Assembly: GCA_903853895.1 (NCBI GenBank)
Contig: CAINUX010000271.1
Span: 1 to 58,863 of the forward strand
Source of the DNA: an uncultured beta proteobacterium
GTDB taxonomy: Bacteria > Pseudomonadota > Gammaproteobacteria > Burkholderiales > Burkholderiaceae_C
DNA length: 58,863 nucleotides
Direction: 5' to 3'
In this document: one piece after another, positions 43,900-52,461 of the stretch
How positions within the stretch are numbered: the first letter of the stretch is position 1
Layout of the letters: the number at the start of each line of letters is the position of its first letter
Notes under the pieces: model-generated
Database searches by the model: none
Seen by the model: only the letters and a program-made list of their open reading frames with translations
What the model was told of the DNA's origin: nothing
Program-made: the position numbers and the translations under genes

Positions 43900-45195
43900 T
43901 CAAAAAATCCGCATCCGCTTAGCCTGATCGGTCAGTTCGGCACGGAAATTCGGGTGCGCAATGCCAATCAGCTCCCGCGTTCGCTGCTTCATGGATTTGC
44001 CCCGCAACTGCGCCACGCCATACTCGGTGACGACGTAGTTGATATCGTTCTTGCTGGTGGTCACATGGGTGCCGGGAGTCAGGGACGGCACGATGCGGGA
44101 GATCGTGTCGTTCTTGGCGGTCGACGGCACGACGATAAAGGCCTTGCCACCGCTTGAGCGGTTCGCTGCCCGCACAAAGTCAGCCTGGCCGCCGGTACCT
44201 GAATAGGGCGCAAAGCCCAGGCTCTCAGACCCGCACTGGCCCTGAAAGTCAATCTGCAGCGTGGCGTTGATGGCAACCAGGTTGTCGTTCAGCCCGGCCA
44301 GGTAGGGGTCGTTGGTGAAGCTGGCCGGGTGGATCTCCAGCCCCGGATTGCGGTCCATGAAGCGGTACAGCTTTTGCGACCCCAGCGCAAAGGTGGCGAT
44401 CATCTTGCCGGGCAGATAGTTTTTGCGCCGATTGGTAATGGCCCCGCTCTCCACTAGCGTAAGAATCCCGTCGCCAATCATCTCGGTGTGAATACCCAGA
44501 TCATGCTTATGGGTCAGCTGCATGACCACCGCATCCGGGATGCCGCCATAGCCAATTTGCAGCGTGGATCCATCATCAATCATGTCGGCCACATACTTGC
44601 CAATGGCTTCCTGCACGGGGCCGATCTTGGGCAGGCCAACTTCCATGACGGGCTGGTCGCTTTCCACCAAAGCCGCTACCTGGGAGATATGTACATGGCA
44701 ATTGCCAAAGGCGAAGGGAACGTTGGGGTTGACTTCCAGCACCACGGCACGGGCCTTGGCGATGGCCGCCATGGTGTAGTCCGCACCCAGGCTGACCGCG
44801 AAGAAGCCATGTGCATCCATGGGCGACGCCATCGAAAAGACCACATCCGAGCCGATGAGTCCGCGCTCAATCTGGTGCGGAATTTCGGAGAAGCAATTGG
44901 GTATGAAATCAATCCAGCCCTCTTGCCCGCCGGCTCGCGTGGCGCCGCCAAAGAAGAAGGCAACATGGCGGATATGGTCCACGGTTTGCGGGTCGATGTA
45001 GTCGTACTTGCGCATGGCCAGTATTTGCGACACCTTGACGTCCGAGAAGTCGCGGCGCTGCGCAGACAATGCTGTCAGCAATGCGGGTGGTTCACCCACG
45101 CCGGTGGGTACGATGATGGTGTCGCCGTTGCGGACCAGGCGCACTGCGTCTTGGGCAGCCATGCGTTTTTGCTGGTACAACTGTTGGGGTGTCAT
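43900..45195 (-). CDS. acetyl-CoA hydrolase/CoA-transferase family protein
   Basis: A 431-residue family I CoA transferase or acyl-CoA hydrolase (4-hydroxybutyrate CoA-transferase/acetyl-CoA hydrolase type). N-terminal GDTIIVPTGVGEPPALL, the central LQIGYGGIPDAV, the catalytic-Glu region GQCGSESLGF and the conserved TYYVVTEYGVAQLRGKS-type tail (here INYVVTEYGVAQLRGKS) are visible. Which acyl-CoA it uses is unknown. Divergent from the acyl-CoA ligase gene, with which it may share substrates. Confidence 0.87.
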   Translation of the reverse strand: MTPQQLYQQKRMAAQDAVRLVRNGDTIIVPTGVGEPPALLTALSAQRRDFSDVKVSQILAMRKYDYIDPQTVDHIRHVAFFFGGATRAGGQEGWIDFIPNCFSEIPHQIERGLIGSDVVFSMASPMDAHGFFAVSLGADYTMAAIAKARAVVLEVNPNVPFAFGNCHVHISQVAALVESDQPVMEVGLPKIGPVQEAIGKYVADMIDDGSTLQIGYGGIPDAVVMQLTHKHDLGIHTEMIGDGILTLVESGAITNRRKNYLPGKMIATFALGSQKLYRFMDRNPGLEIHPASFTNDPYLAGLNDNLVAINATLQIDFQGQCGSESLGFAPYSGTGGQADFVRAANRSSGGKAFIVVPSTAKNDTISRIVPSLTPGTHVTTSKNDINYVVTEYGVAQLRGKSMKQRTRELIGIAHPNFRAELTDQAKRMRIF

Positions 45196-45293
45196 GTGGG
45201 TGTATCTGTGTCGGTATTGGTGGACTGCGCAGGACATTGTTCACTATTTTCTGAAACCAGGCTTGTCTTCCATCGCGTGGCGCATTGACGAAT

Positions 45294-45348
45294 GCTCTAA
45301 TATTGATAGCAATAAATCCATGTTCCACAAGGGCTAAAGACCTATTTC
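45294..45348 (+). repeat. dispersed 55-nt palindromic element, copy E (divergent intergenic region)
   Basis: GCTCT (45294-45298, one change from GCTAT), ATAGC partner at the fixed offset, CAAGGGCT (45328-45335) after exactly 29 nt, and tail AAAGACCTATTTC. It occupies the 182-bp region between the divergent CoA-transferase and acyl-CoA ligase genes. Confidence 0.75.
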
Positions 45349-45377
45349 ATGACACGTCATATCCAGCGGAGCCACCC

Positions 45378-46928
45378 ATGAGCCTTGCCCACCTGCTGCT
45401 ACGCCACGCCCAGCTAACACCGGAGCGCATCGCCATTTTCAATGGCGTCGAACTCCATGCCACCTACGGCCAGTGGGCCGCACGCAGCGCGGCGTTGGCG
45501 CAGCGCCTGCAGGCAGCGGGTCTGGTACCCGGGGACCGGCTGGTGCTATTCATGCGCAACCACCCGCGCTACCTTGAAATATTGTGGGCTGCGTGGTGGG
45601 CCGGACTGGTGGTGGTGCCGGTCAACGCCAAACTGCATGTCCACGAGGTGGAATGGATCATCGGCAACGCGCAGGCACGCTGGGCCTTTGTCACGGCCGA
45701 TGTTGCCCCCGAAACACTGGGCGGTCTGGAGCGCCAGATTGACGTGGAGTCACCCGATGCCGACGCCTTACTGGAACCGCTGACTCACACCGCTGTACCG
45801 GCACCCGCTGAACGGCAACCCGAAGATATCGCCTGGCTGTTTTACACCAGCGGAACCACCGGACGACCCAAGGGCGTGATGCTGACCCACCGCAATCTGA
45901 TGACCATGGGCCTGACCTACTTTGTCGATGTGGACCCCGTGTCACCGGTGGATGCCATCGTCTACGGTGCCCCCATGTCACATGGTGCGGGCATCTACGC
46001 GATTCCGCACCTCATGGCAGGGGCGCGCCACGTGGTGCCGGCCTCTGGCGGTGTGGATCCGGCGGAACTCTTTGCGCTGGGCCGCGCCCTGGGGCCGCTT
46101 TCGACCTTTGCGGCGCCCACCATCGTCAAGCGCCTGGTGGACCATGCCGAGGAAGTCGGTCTGAGCCCACAGGACGCAGCGCAGTCCTTCAAGACCATCG
46201 TCTACGGTGGCGCGCCCATGTATGCGGCCGACATTGCGCGGGCGCTGCGGGTGATGGGGCCGCGCTTTGTGCAGATTTACGGGCAGGGCGAAACCCCCAT
46301 GGTGGGCACCGCCCTGTCGCGCGAGCAGCTTTCCGACACCGGCCACCCGCGCTACCAGGAGCGCATGGCGTCGGTTGGCGTGGCGCAAACGCCGGTGCAA
46401 CTGCGCGTCAGCGATGAACACGGCGTTGACCTGCCAGTGGGCGAGATCGGCGAGGTGCTGATCAAAGGCGATAGCGTCATGGCCGGCTACTGGCGCAATC
46501 CGGACGCCACGGCTGCCGCCATACGCGACGGCTGGCTGTTCACCGGGGATGTAGGCTGCCTGGACGCCGACGGCTATCTGACGCTGAAGGACCGCAGCAA
46601 GGACCTGATCATCAGCGGCGGCTCCAACATCTACCCCCGCGAGGTGGAAGAGGTGTTGCTAACCGCGCCCGGCGTCGTGGAGGCGGCCGTAGTGGGCGCG
46701 TCCGACTCTGAGTGGGGCGAAGTCGTGGTGGCTTTTGTCGTGGCGCAGCCCGGTGCCAGCGTCAACGCGCACAGCCTGGACCAGCATTGCCTGGAGCACA
46801 TCGCCCGTTTCAAACGCCCCAAGCGTTATGTGCTGGTGGACAGCCTGCCCAAGAACAACTATGGCAAGGTGTTGAAGACCGAACTGCGCAGGCGGTTGTC
46901 CGGTCCTCAGAACGAGTCGACGGCCTGA
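45378..46928 (+). CDS. AMP-dependent acyl-CoA synthetase/ligase
   Basis: A 516-residue ANL-superfamily enzyme that activates a carboxylic acid through an acyl-AMP. The P-loop motif YTSGTTGRPKGVMLTHRN, the A5 region YGQGETPMVG, A7 WLFTGDVG, A8 KDRSKDLIISGGSNIYPREVE and the C-terminal Lys in PKNNYGKVLKTEL are all present. Substrate specificity cannot be read. The start at 45378 follows repeat copy E; a weak GCGGAG lies upstream. The final 22 nt overlap the 3' end of the convergent hypothetical gene. Confidence 0.9.
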   Translation: MSLAHLLLRHAQLTPERIAIFNGVELHATYGQWAARSAALAQRLQAAGLVPGDRLVLFMRNHPRYLEILWAAWWAGLVVVPVNAKLHVHEVEWIIGNAQARWAFVTADVAPETLGGLERQIDVESPDADALLEPLTHTAVPAPAERQPEDIAWLFYTSGTTGRPKGVMLTHRNLMTMGLTYFVDVDPVSPVDAIVYGAPMSHGAGIYAIPHLMAGARHVVPASGGVDPAELFALGRALGPLSTFAAPTIVKRLVDHAEEVGLSPQDAAQSFKTIVYGGAPMYAADIARALRVMGPRFVQIYGQGETPMVGTALSREQLSDTGHPRYQERMASVGVAQTPVQLRVSDEHGVDLPVGEIGEVLIKGDSVMAGYWRNPDATAAAIRDGWLFTGDVGCLDADGYLTLKDRSKDLIISGGSNIYPREVEEVLLTAPGVVEAAVVGASDSEWGEVVVAFVVAQPGASVNAHSLDQHCLEHIARFKRPKRYVLVDSLPKNNYGKVLKTELRRRLSGPQNESTA

Positions 46929-47443
46929 CCGGCTGAGCGCTGGCGGGTGCGTCGGGCTGGCAACGCAACATTGCGCTCCAACCAGGTTCTGAACCGCAGC
47001 GCCATGGGGTCGCTCAGTCTGCTCAGGTGTGCAATCAATGCATCATCGCGCATGTGCATGCGTGCGGGTTGACCCCCCATTTCCAGCCGCTCCGGGTAGG
47101 TGACTGCCAGCAGGCGGGCATTGAGCTTGCGCCCCAGCACCCCCTCAACGTCGGCCAAAGGCAACCAGCGCCAGTTTTCATCGTCTTCCAACACATGGAT
47201 CGTGGTGTCTTTGAACACATAGTGGGTGCCATGCACCGGCAGCCATACGACGGAACGCATGCCATGGCGGAAATTTGCGACAAGGTTGATCAGCGGTCGG
47301 GAAACGGCGGCACCGTATCCCCATATCACCGGTATGAGCATGACTCTGCCAATCACACTGCCCGACAACCAGTAGCCAAGCACGCCGCAGCAGACTGTGC
47401 ACAGCGCGATTTGAACCGACGGAAAACTGAGCCAGTGCTTCAT
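46907..47443 (-). CDS. hypothetical membrane-anchored protein with a BRO-N-like region
   Basis: A 178-residue protein with an N-terminal hydrophobic section of two helices (VQIALCTVCCGVLGYWLSG, VMLIPVIWGYGAAV). The rest reads HVLEDDENWRWLPLADVEGVLG, MRDDALIAHLSRLSDP and RFRTWLERNVALP. The order of these blocks resembles the BRO-N/antirepressor domain (xDVxxxLG, then a helix and FRxWVxxxVLP), which is normally in soluble phage proteins. A membrane-tethered version would be unusual; the match is visual and unproven. Confidence 0.6.
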   Translation of the reverse strand: MKHWLSFPSVQIALCTVCCGVLGYWLSGSVIGRVMLIPVIWGYGAAVSRPLINLVANFRHGMRSVVWLPVHGTHYVFKDTTIHVLEDDENWRWLPLADVEGVLGRKLNARLLAVTYPERLEMGGQPARMHMRDDALIAHLSRLSDPMALRFRTWLERNVALPARRTRQRSAGQAVDSF

Positions 47444-47592
47444 GCGGTGGGGGTGGAGCAGAAAATCGGCCGATCCCTCCCATAAACGCTAGTGTAGGCA
47501 CCCGTGCGGGCCATCACCGCTAGTGCAATCCCCATTCCCCATGCCTGGCCACTGTGGTAGCGTCGCACAGCCATCTGGCAAAAGGACATTCC

Positions 47593-48360
47593 ATGCGCAT
47601 GTTTTCACGCTTCATCCCGCTGTTGGCCCTGGCTGCCAACGCCCTCGCAGCCGACCTGCCCGAGGGCAGTTGCGCGGCGCCCAAGGCCGCTACCGACCTG
47701 TCCAAGTGCGATTTTTCCCGCCTCAAACTGGCCGGTAAGGATTTGCGGGGCGCCCGGTTGGCAGGTGCCAAGCTGGAAAGCACGGATTTGCGCAAGGCCA
47801 ACCTGGCTGGGGCCGACCTGCGTGGCAGCAACGCCAAATGGGCCAATTTCGCTGGCGCCAACCTGAGCGGTGCCGATCTGCGCAACGCGGATTTGTTTCA
47901 CGCCACTTTTGACGACGGTGACCTGAGCGATGCCAACCTGTCGGGCGCCTACCTGTTCGGGTCCAACCTGATCAACACCAAGGCCATACGGGCTGATTTT
48001 TCTGGAGCCTACCTAAAGGACATCCTGATGGAGGGTATCGACCTTTCGGGCGGTTCTATTCGCAATTGCTACGCCTTTCGGGGCGTGTTCACCGGCGCGC
48101 GGTTGGTGGGCACCGACCTGTCTGGAGCGGACCTCACGGGCGCAGCCATGGAGGAGGCTGACTTCTCCAACGCCCGGCTCAAGGCAACGCGCCTCGGCGG
48201 GGCGACCTTGCGCCAGGCCATCTTCTTCAAAGCCGACATGCAGGACGCCAACCTGGCCAACGCCGATGTCTGGAACGCGAACTTCGACCAGGCCATGAAC
48301 CGCGGCGACTCGGTGCAGGACGCCCTGGTGGAGCCGTTTGTGGTCCGCGAGCGCCGGTAG
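47593..48360 (+). CDS. exported pentapeptide-repeat protein
   Basis: A 255-residue protein with a signal peptide (FIPLLALAANALA) and about 30 tandem A(D/N)LxX pentapeptides from residue 40 to 235 (for example ADLRGSNAKWANFAGANLSG), predicting a right-handed quadrilateral beta-helix in the periplasm. The two Cys before the repeats (GSCAAPKAATDLSKCDF) may form a disulfide. AAGGACA precedes the ATG. Function unknown; it is not of the Qnr type because it is exported. Confidence 0.83.
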   Translation: MRMFSRFIPLLALAANALAADLPEGSCAAPKAATDLSKCDFSRLKLAGKDLRGARLAGAKLESTDLRKANLAGADLRGSNAKWANFAGANLSGADLRNADLFHATFDDGDLSDANLSGAYLFGSNLINTKAIRADFSGAYLKDILMEGIDLSGGSIRNCYAFRGVFTGARLVGTDLSGADLTGAAMEEADFSNARLKATRLGGATLRQAIFFKADMQDANLANADVWNANFDQAMNRGDSVQDALVEPFVVRERR

Positions 48361-48422
48361 CGCCCCAGGCGGGATAATCGGTGCCCCGCCCTCCACGGCA
48401 AGTACCCCAAAAATATCCCCCC

Positions 48423-48506
48423 ATGCAAACACAAAGCTTCATCGTCGGCAAGGATGCCTCCCTCGGACGCACGATCGCCACCCTGCAGGCCAAGCTCGTC
48501 GCATGA
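48423..48506 (+). pseudogene. 27-codon stub of ycaO (N-terminal remnant) ahead of the RIO kinase
   Basis: The ORF reads MQTQSFIVGKDASLGRTIAT and ends after 27 codons with TGA inside ATGA. The sequence corresponds to the N-terminus of YcaO (E. coli MTQTFIPGKDAALEDSIARF), whose full length is about 580 residues; nothing of the rest is present downstream. Its stop overlaps the ATG of the RIO kinase. It looks like a relic left by a deletion or rearrangement that now serves as a translationally coupled leader. The identification relies on a short match from memory. Confidence 0.6.
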
Positions 48507-49354
48507 AGACGCCCGAGCGCCTTGAGCCCCTGATGGCCGACGGGCTGATCGACACCGTGGTGCGCCAGCTCATGAGCGGCAAAGAGGCCATGGTCTTTGT
48601 CGTGCGCAATGGTGACGAGGTGCTGTGTGCCAAGGTTTACAAAGAAGCCAACAAGCGTAGCTTTCGCCAAGCGGTGGACTACACCGAAGGCCGCAAGGTC
48701 AAGAACAGCCGCCAGGCCCGCGCCATGGCCAAGGGCACCCGTTTTGGCCGCCAGGAGCAAGAGGCCGCCTGGCAGCACGCCGAGGTGGACGCGCTGCACC
48801 GCTTGGCCGACGCCGGTGTGCGCGTGCCCAAGCCCTACAACTTCCACGAGGGCGTGTTGTTGATGGAGCTGGTGACCGGTGCCGACGGCATGCCCGCGCC
48901 TCGGCTCAACGACGTGGTGCTCAGCGAAGACACCGCCCGCACCTACCACGCGCTCCTGATCCGCCAGGTGGTGCTGATGCTGTGCGCCGGCATTGTCCAC
49001 GGCGATCTGTCGGAATACAACATCCTGGTAGACGCCGAGGGCCCGGTCATCATCGACCTGCCGCAAGCCATCGATGCCGCGGCCAACAACAACGCCGCCC
49101 GCCTGCTGGAGCGCGACGTGGAGAACCTGGCGACCTACTTCGGCCAGTTTGCGCCCGACCTGCTGCGCACCGACTATGGCCGCGAGATCTGGTCGCTGTA
49201 CGAGACCGCTGCGCTGTACCCTGATACCGTGTTGACCGGGCAGTTCAAACGCATCGAGAAACCCGCCGACCTGAAGGCTGTGATGCGGGTGATCGACGCG
49301 GCGCGTGATGAAGAAGCGGCGCGTCTGGCGCGCATGCACGGAACTGCGCCGTAG
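48503..49354 (+). CDS. RIO1-family serine/threonine kinase-like protein
   Basis: A 283-residue RIO kinase. ATP-binding and catalytic elements: GKEAMVFVVRNGDEVLCAKVYK (short glycine loop and Lys44), VPKPYNFHEGVLLMELV (hinge), HGDLSEYN (166-173, catalytic Asp168, Asn173) and the metal-binding IIDLPQ (Asp185). There is no flanking RNA-binding domain. Bacterial RIO proteins lack an assigned substrate. The ATG lies in ATGA with the ycaO stub, so translation is probably coupled. Confidence 0.87.
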   Translation: MKTPERLEPLMADGLIDTVVRQLMSGKEAMVFVVRNGDEVLCAKVYKEANKRSFRQAVDYTEGRKVKNSRQARAMAKGTRFGRQEQEAAWQHAEVDALHRLADAGVRVPKPYNFHEGVLLMELVTGADGMPAPRLNDVVLSEDTARTYHALLIRQVVLMLCAGIVHGDLSEYNILVDAEGPVIIDLPQAIDAAANNNAARLLERDVENLATYFGQFAPDLLRTDYGREIWSLYETAALYPDTVLTGQFKRIEKPADLKAVMRVIDAARDEEAARLARMHGTAP

Positions 49355-49376
49355 GAGCAGTTCCCGGTCTGTGCCG

Positions 49377-50225
49377 TTAACGGGCCCGGGCCCGCTCGTA
49401 CAAAGGCATCACTTTGGGCAGGTTGGCCTGAATCTCCGCGATACGGGTTTTGCCCGAGGGATGGGTGGACAGCCACTGCGGCGGCGCACCCTTGCTGGCG
49501 GCGCCCATTTTTTGCCACAACGTGACACCTGCCCGGGGGTCAAAGCCGGCACGCGCAGCCAGCTCCATGCCCACCAGATCGGCTTCGGATTCGTCTTCTC
49601 GACCGAACTCCAGCGTCAACAGATTGGCACCGCCGCTGGCAATACCGTCGGTCAGGCGCGGGTCAATTCCAAAGAAGCTGGCCGCCAACGCGCCGCCAAT
49701 GCGTGCAGCCCCGTGGGTCACCGCGCTCTTGCCCATGCGCTCACGGGCGTGCTCCCGCAGGGCGTGGGCGATCTCGTGACCCATGACCATGGCCACTTCG
49801 TCATCGGTCAGGCGCAACTGCTCCAAGATGCCGGTATAAAACGCAATCTTCCCGCCCGGCATGCAATAGGCGTTGATCTGGCTGGAGCCAATCAGGTTCA
49901 CCTCCCATTGCCAGTTGCGCGCACGCGGGTTCCACTCCAGCGCAAATGGAATGATTTTTTGGGCGATGGCGCGCAGCCGCAGCACCTGTGCGTTGTCTTT
50001 GGGAGCCAACGCCCGCTTAGCGTCGGCTTGGGTCAGCATCTGCAGGTACTGCTGTGCTGCCGAACGCTCCACTTGCTCAGCAGGCACCAATTTGGCGAAG
50101 GACGAGGTGTTACCCACGTCCACGCCCTCGCGGGCGCGGGCGTCCTGCACGGTGACAAACAGGCTGAACGCCACGGCCAGCAACGGCATCCACTGGACCG
50201 GAGGTTTCCCAGAATCAAATTTCAT
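49377..50225 (-). CDS. M48-family periplasmic metallopeptidase
   Basis: A 282-residue exported zinc peptidase. Signal peptide (MPLLAVAFSLFVTVQDARA), HEIAH at 150-154 with the third ligand Glu in EDESEADLVGMELAARAG, and a C-terminal THPSGKTRIAEI motif typical of the BepA/LoiP-type M48 proteins involved in outer-membrane protein quality control. GAGGAA precedes the ATG. It is divergent from an AmpG-like gene with only 17 bp between start codons. Confidence 0.9.
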   Translation of the reverse strand: MKFDSGKPPVQWMPLLAVAFSLFVTVQDARAREGVDVGNTSSFAKLVPAEQVERSAAQQYLQMLTQADAKRALAPKDNAQVLRLRAIAQKIIPFALEWNPRARNWQWEVNLIGSSQINAYCMPGGKIAFYTGILEQLRLTDDEVAMVMGHEIAHALREHARERMGKSAVTHGAARIGGALAASFFGIDPRLTDGIASGGANLLTLEFGREDESEADLVGMELAARAGFDPRAGVTLWQKMGAASKGAPPQWLSTHPSGKTRIAEIQANLPKVMPLYERARAR

Positions 50226-50242
50226 AACGGTATTATTCCTCT

Positions 50243-51607
50243 ATGACAACACCAACGCCCGGCACCCCTCCATTGGCTGACAAGCCCTCATGGCTTGACA
50301 CCCTGAAGGTGTACCTGGAGCCGGCGCCTTTGCGCATGCTGTCACTGGGGTTTTCGGCCGGTTTGCCACTGGCACTGGTGTTTGGCACCTTCTTCTTCTG
50401 GCTGCGTGAAGCAGGCATTGACCGCACCACTATTGGCTATTTGAGCTGGGTCGGCTTGGCCTACACGTTCAAGTGGACCTGGTCGCCACTGGTGGACCGC
50501 CTGCCCATTCCGATTCTCACGCGCGCCCTGGGGCGTCGGCGCAGTTGGCTTGTGGTGTCACAACTGGTGATTGCTGCCGGCTTGGTGGGCATGGCCTTCA
50601 ATGACCCCAAGCTGGCGCTGCTGCCTGCGGTGTGGTGCGCGGTTGCGGTCGCGTTTGGCTCGGCCACCCAGGACATTGCATTGGATGCGTTCCGCATTGA
50701 GTCGGCGGACAGCGAACACCAGGCCGCCCTGTCGGCCACCTATTTGGCGGGTTACCGTCTCGCCATGATCTGGTCAGGCGCAGGGGCTCTGGTCGTGGCG
50801 GCGCGGGCTGAAGTGCCCAACGCGGCGCTTTACCAGCACGGCGCATGGCAGACGGCCTACCTGGTGATGGCCGCCAGCATGTTGCCCGGGCTGTTGACCG
50901 TGTTTTTGTCGAAGGAGCCCGTCCACCGGGCACTTCCCGCCAGTCGCAACGCGCTGGAATGGCTCAAGGGTGCGCTCGTAGAGCCGTTTGCCGACTTCCT
51001 GAAGCGCTATGGGCGCCAGGCATTGTTGATTTTGGCGTTGATCGCGGTGTACCGCATCAGCGATGTGGTGCTTGGCATCATGGCGTATCCGTTTTTTGTG
51101 GATATGGGATTTACCAAGGAAGAAGTAGCTGCCGTCAGCAAGGTCTACGGTGTCATCATGACTTTGCTGGGCGCCTTTTTGGGTGGCGCCATGGCCTTGC
51201 GATTTGGCGTGATGCGGGTGCTGATGCTCGGCGCCCTGCTCAGCGCTGCTACCAACCTGCTGTACGGTTGGCTGAGCAGCCGTGGCCACGACATTGGCGC
51301 GCTCGTGTTCGTTATTTCTGCCGACAATCTGGCCGGGGGCATTGCGACGTCCGCCTTCATCGCCTATATGTCTTCGCTCACCAACGTGAACTATTCGGCT
51401 ACGCAATACGCACTGTTCAGCTCCATGATGCTGCTTTTGCCCAAGTTTCTGGCGGGCTATTCTGGCTTGTTTGTGGACCACTACGGTTACAACAGCTTCT
51501 TCATGACGACCGCCCTGATGGGCGTACCCGTTATCGGCCTGGTGTGGCTGGCCATGCAAGCCAAATCGCCACCTAGCCCTCGTGAGATGGTCGTTAATAG
51601 CTCCTGA
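50243..51607 (+). CDS. AmpG-like MFS permease (muropeptide transporter)
   Basis: A 454-residue permease with about 12-14 helices. AmpG-type signatures: APLRMLSLGFSAGLPLALVF at the start, SWVGLAYTFKWTWSPLVD, and GSATQDIALDAFRIE after the first six helices. The family imports anhydromuropeptides for recycling. A TATTAT hexamer ends 6 nt before the ATG with no Shine-Dalgarno. The last residues (PSPREMVVNSS) are encoded by repeat copy F, so the present C-terminus is repeat-derived. Confidence 0.85.
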   Translation: MTTPTPGTPPLADKPSWLDTLKVYLEPAPLRMLSLGFSAGLPLALVFGTFFFWLREAGIDRTTIGYLSWVGLAYTFKWTWSPLVDRLPIPILTRALGRRRSWLVVSQLVIAAGLVGMAFNDPKLALLPAVWCAVAVAFGSATQDIALDAFRIESADSEHQAALSATYLAGYRLAMIWSGAGALVVAARAEVPNAALYQHGAWQTAYLVMAASMLPGLLTVFLSKEPVHRALPASRNALEWLKGALVEPFADFLKRYGRQALLILALIAVYRISDVVLGIMAYPFFVDMGFTKEEVAAVSKVYGVIMTLLGAFLGGAMALRFGVMRVLMLGALLSAATNLLYGWLSSRGHDIGALVFVISADNLAGGIATSAFIAYMSSLTNVNYSATQYALFSSMMLLLPKFLAGYSGLFVDHYGYNSFFMTTALMGVPVIGLVWLAMQAKSPPSPREMVVNSS

Positions 51608-51616
51608 TTTGATAGC
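51562..51616 (-). repeat. dispersed 55-nt palindromic element, copy F (3' end of ampG-like gene)
   Basis: On the minus strand GCTAT (51616-51612), AGC at the fixed offset and CGAGGGCT (51582-51575) after exactly 29 nt; tail AGGTGGCGATTTG. It overlaps the last 15 codons and stop of the AmpG-like gene in the antisense direction. Confidence 0.78.
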
Positions 51617-51672
51617 GCGCAACGCCGGTCGCTGGGTGCATCGTGTGGACGGCATGCAGGCATGGAGCGGTG

Positions 51673-51687
51673 TTTACCAAACTTTAC
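51673..51687 (+). promoter_or_regulatory. candidate response-regulator operator (tandem TTTAC)
   Basis: TTTAC at 51673-51677 and 51683-51687 are direct repeats with a 10-bp period, the spacing expected for OmpR/PhoB-family tandem half-sites, 56-70 nt before the response regulator ATG. TAGACT at 6 nt before the ATG could be the -10. Autoregulation is inferred, not shown. Confidence 0.3.
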
Positions 51688-51742
51688 AGAAGCTTCAGAC
51701 GGCGCGCACATGCGTTTAAGCGCCCCGCGCTAGACTGCAGGC

Positions 51743-52459
51743 ATGAGCCACAACCTGTTGATGATTGAAGACGATGTCCGCCTGTCCGCCATGGTGGCGC
51801 AGTACCTGGAGCAGTCCGGTTTTAGCGTCCGCTGTGCGGGCGATGGCCAAGGCGGCCTGGACCAGCTCAACAACCCAACCAAAGGTGCCGTCACCGACCT
51901 CGTCATTCTGGATCTGATGCTGCCCGACATGGATGGACTGGAAGTATGCCGCCGCATCCGCGCGTTACCGTCCAGCTTGGCGCAGGTTCCCGTGCTCATG
52001 TTGACCGCCAAGGGCGATGCCATGGACCGCATCATTGGCCTCGAAATTGGGGCCGACGACTACCTGCCAAAGCCGTTCGAGCCCCGCGAATTGCTGGCCC
52101 GTATCCGTGCTGTGCTGCGCCGCCGGGTGGAGAGCCCCGCCACCGACCATGCAACCCTGCGCTTTGGCGGATTGGAGATAGACCGTGACGCCCGCAGTGT
52201 GTCCATCCAAGGTGCGCCCTGTGACCTGACCTCGTACCAGTTTGACTTGTTGGTCGCTTTGGCAGAGCGTGCCGGACGTGTGCTCACGCGGGATCAGATC
52301 ATGGAGGCCGTGCGGGGGCGTGAACTGGACGCCTTTGACCGCTCCATCGACGTGCACATGGGCCGCATCCGCGCCGCCATTGAGGTCGACCCCAAAACGC
52401 CCAAACGCATTCTGACCGTGCGTGGCGTGGGTTACGTGTTCGCGCGCCAGCAAGATTGA
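51743..52459 (+). CDS. OmpR-family response regulator
   Basis: A 238-residue two-component regulator: receiver domain with acidic pocket ED at 10-11, phospho-acceptor Asp57 in LVILDLMLPDMDG and Lys in YLPKPFEP, and a C-terminal winged helix (LTSYQFDLLVALAERAGRVLTRDQIME... RGVGYVFA). Closest in style to RstA-like regulators. The ATG lies 6 nt after TAGACT, with no Shine-Dalgarno. The sensor kinase follows immediately. Confidence 0.93.
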   Translation: MSHNLLMIEDDVRLSAMVAQYLEQSGFSVRCAGDGQGGLDQLNNPTKGAVTDLVILDLMLPDMDGLEVCRRIRALPSSLAQVPVLMLTAKGDAMDRIIGLEIGADDYLPKPFEPRELLARIRAVLRRRVESPATDHATLRFGGLEIDRDARSVSIQGAPCDLTSYQFDLLVALAERAGRVLTRDQIMEAVRGRELDAFDRSIDVHMGRIRAAIEVDPKTPKRILTVRGVGYVFARQQD

Positions 52460-52461
52460 GC

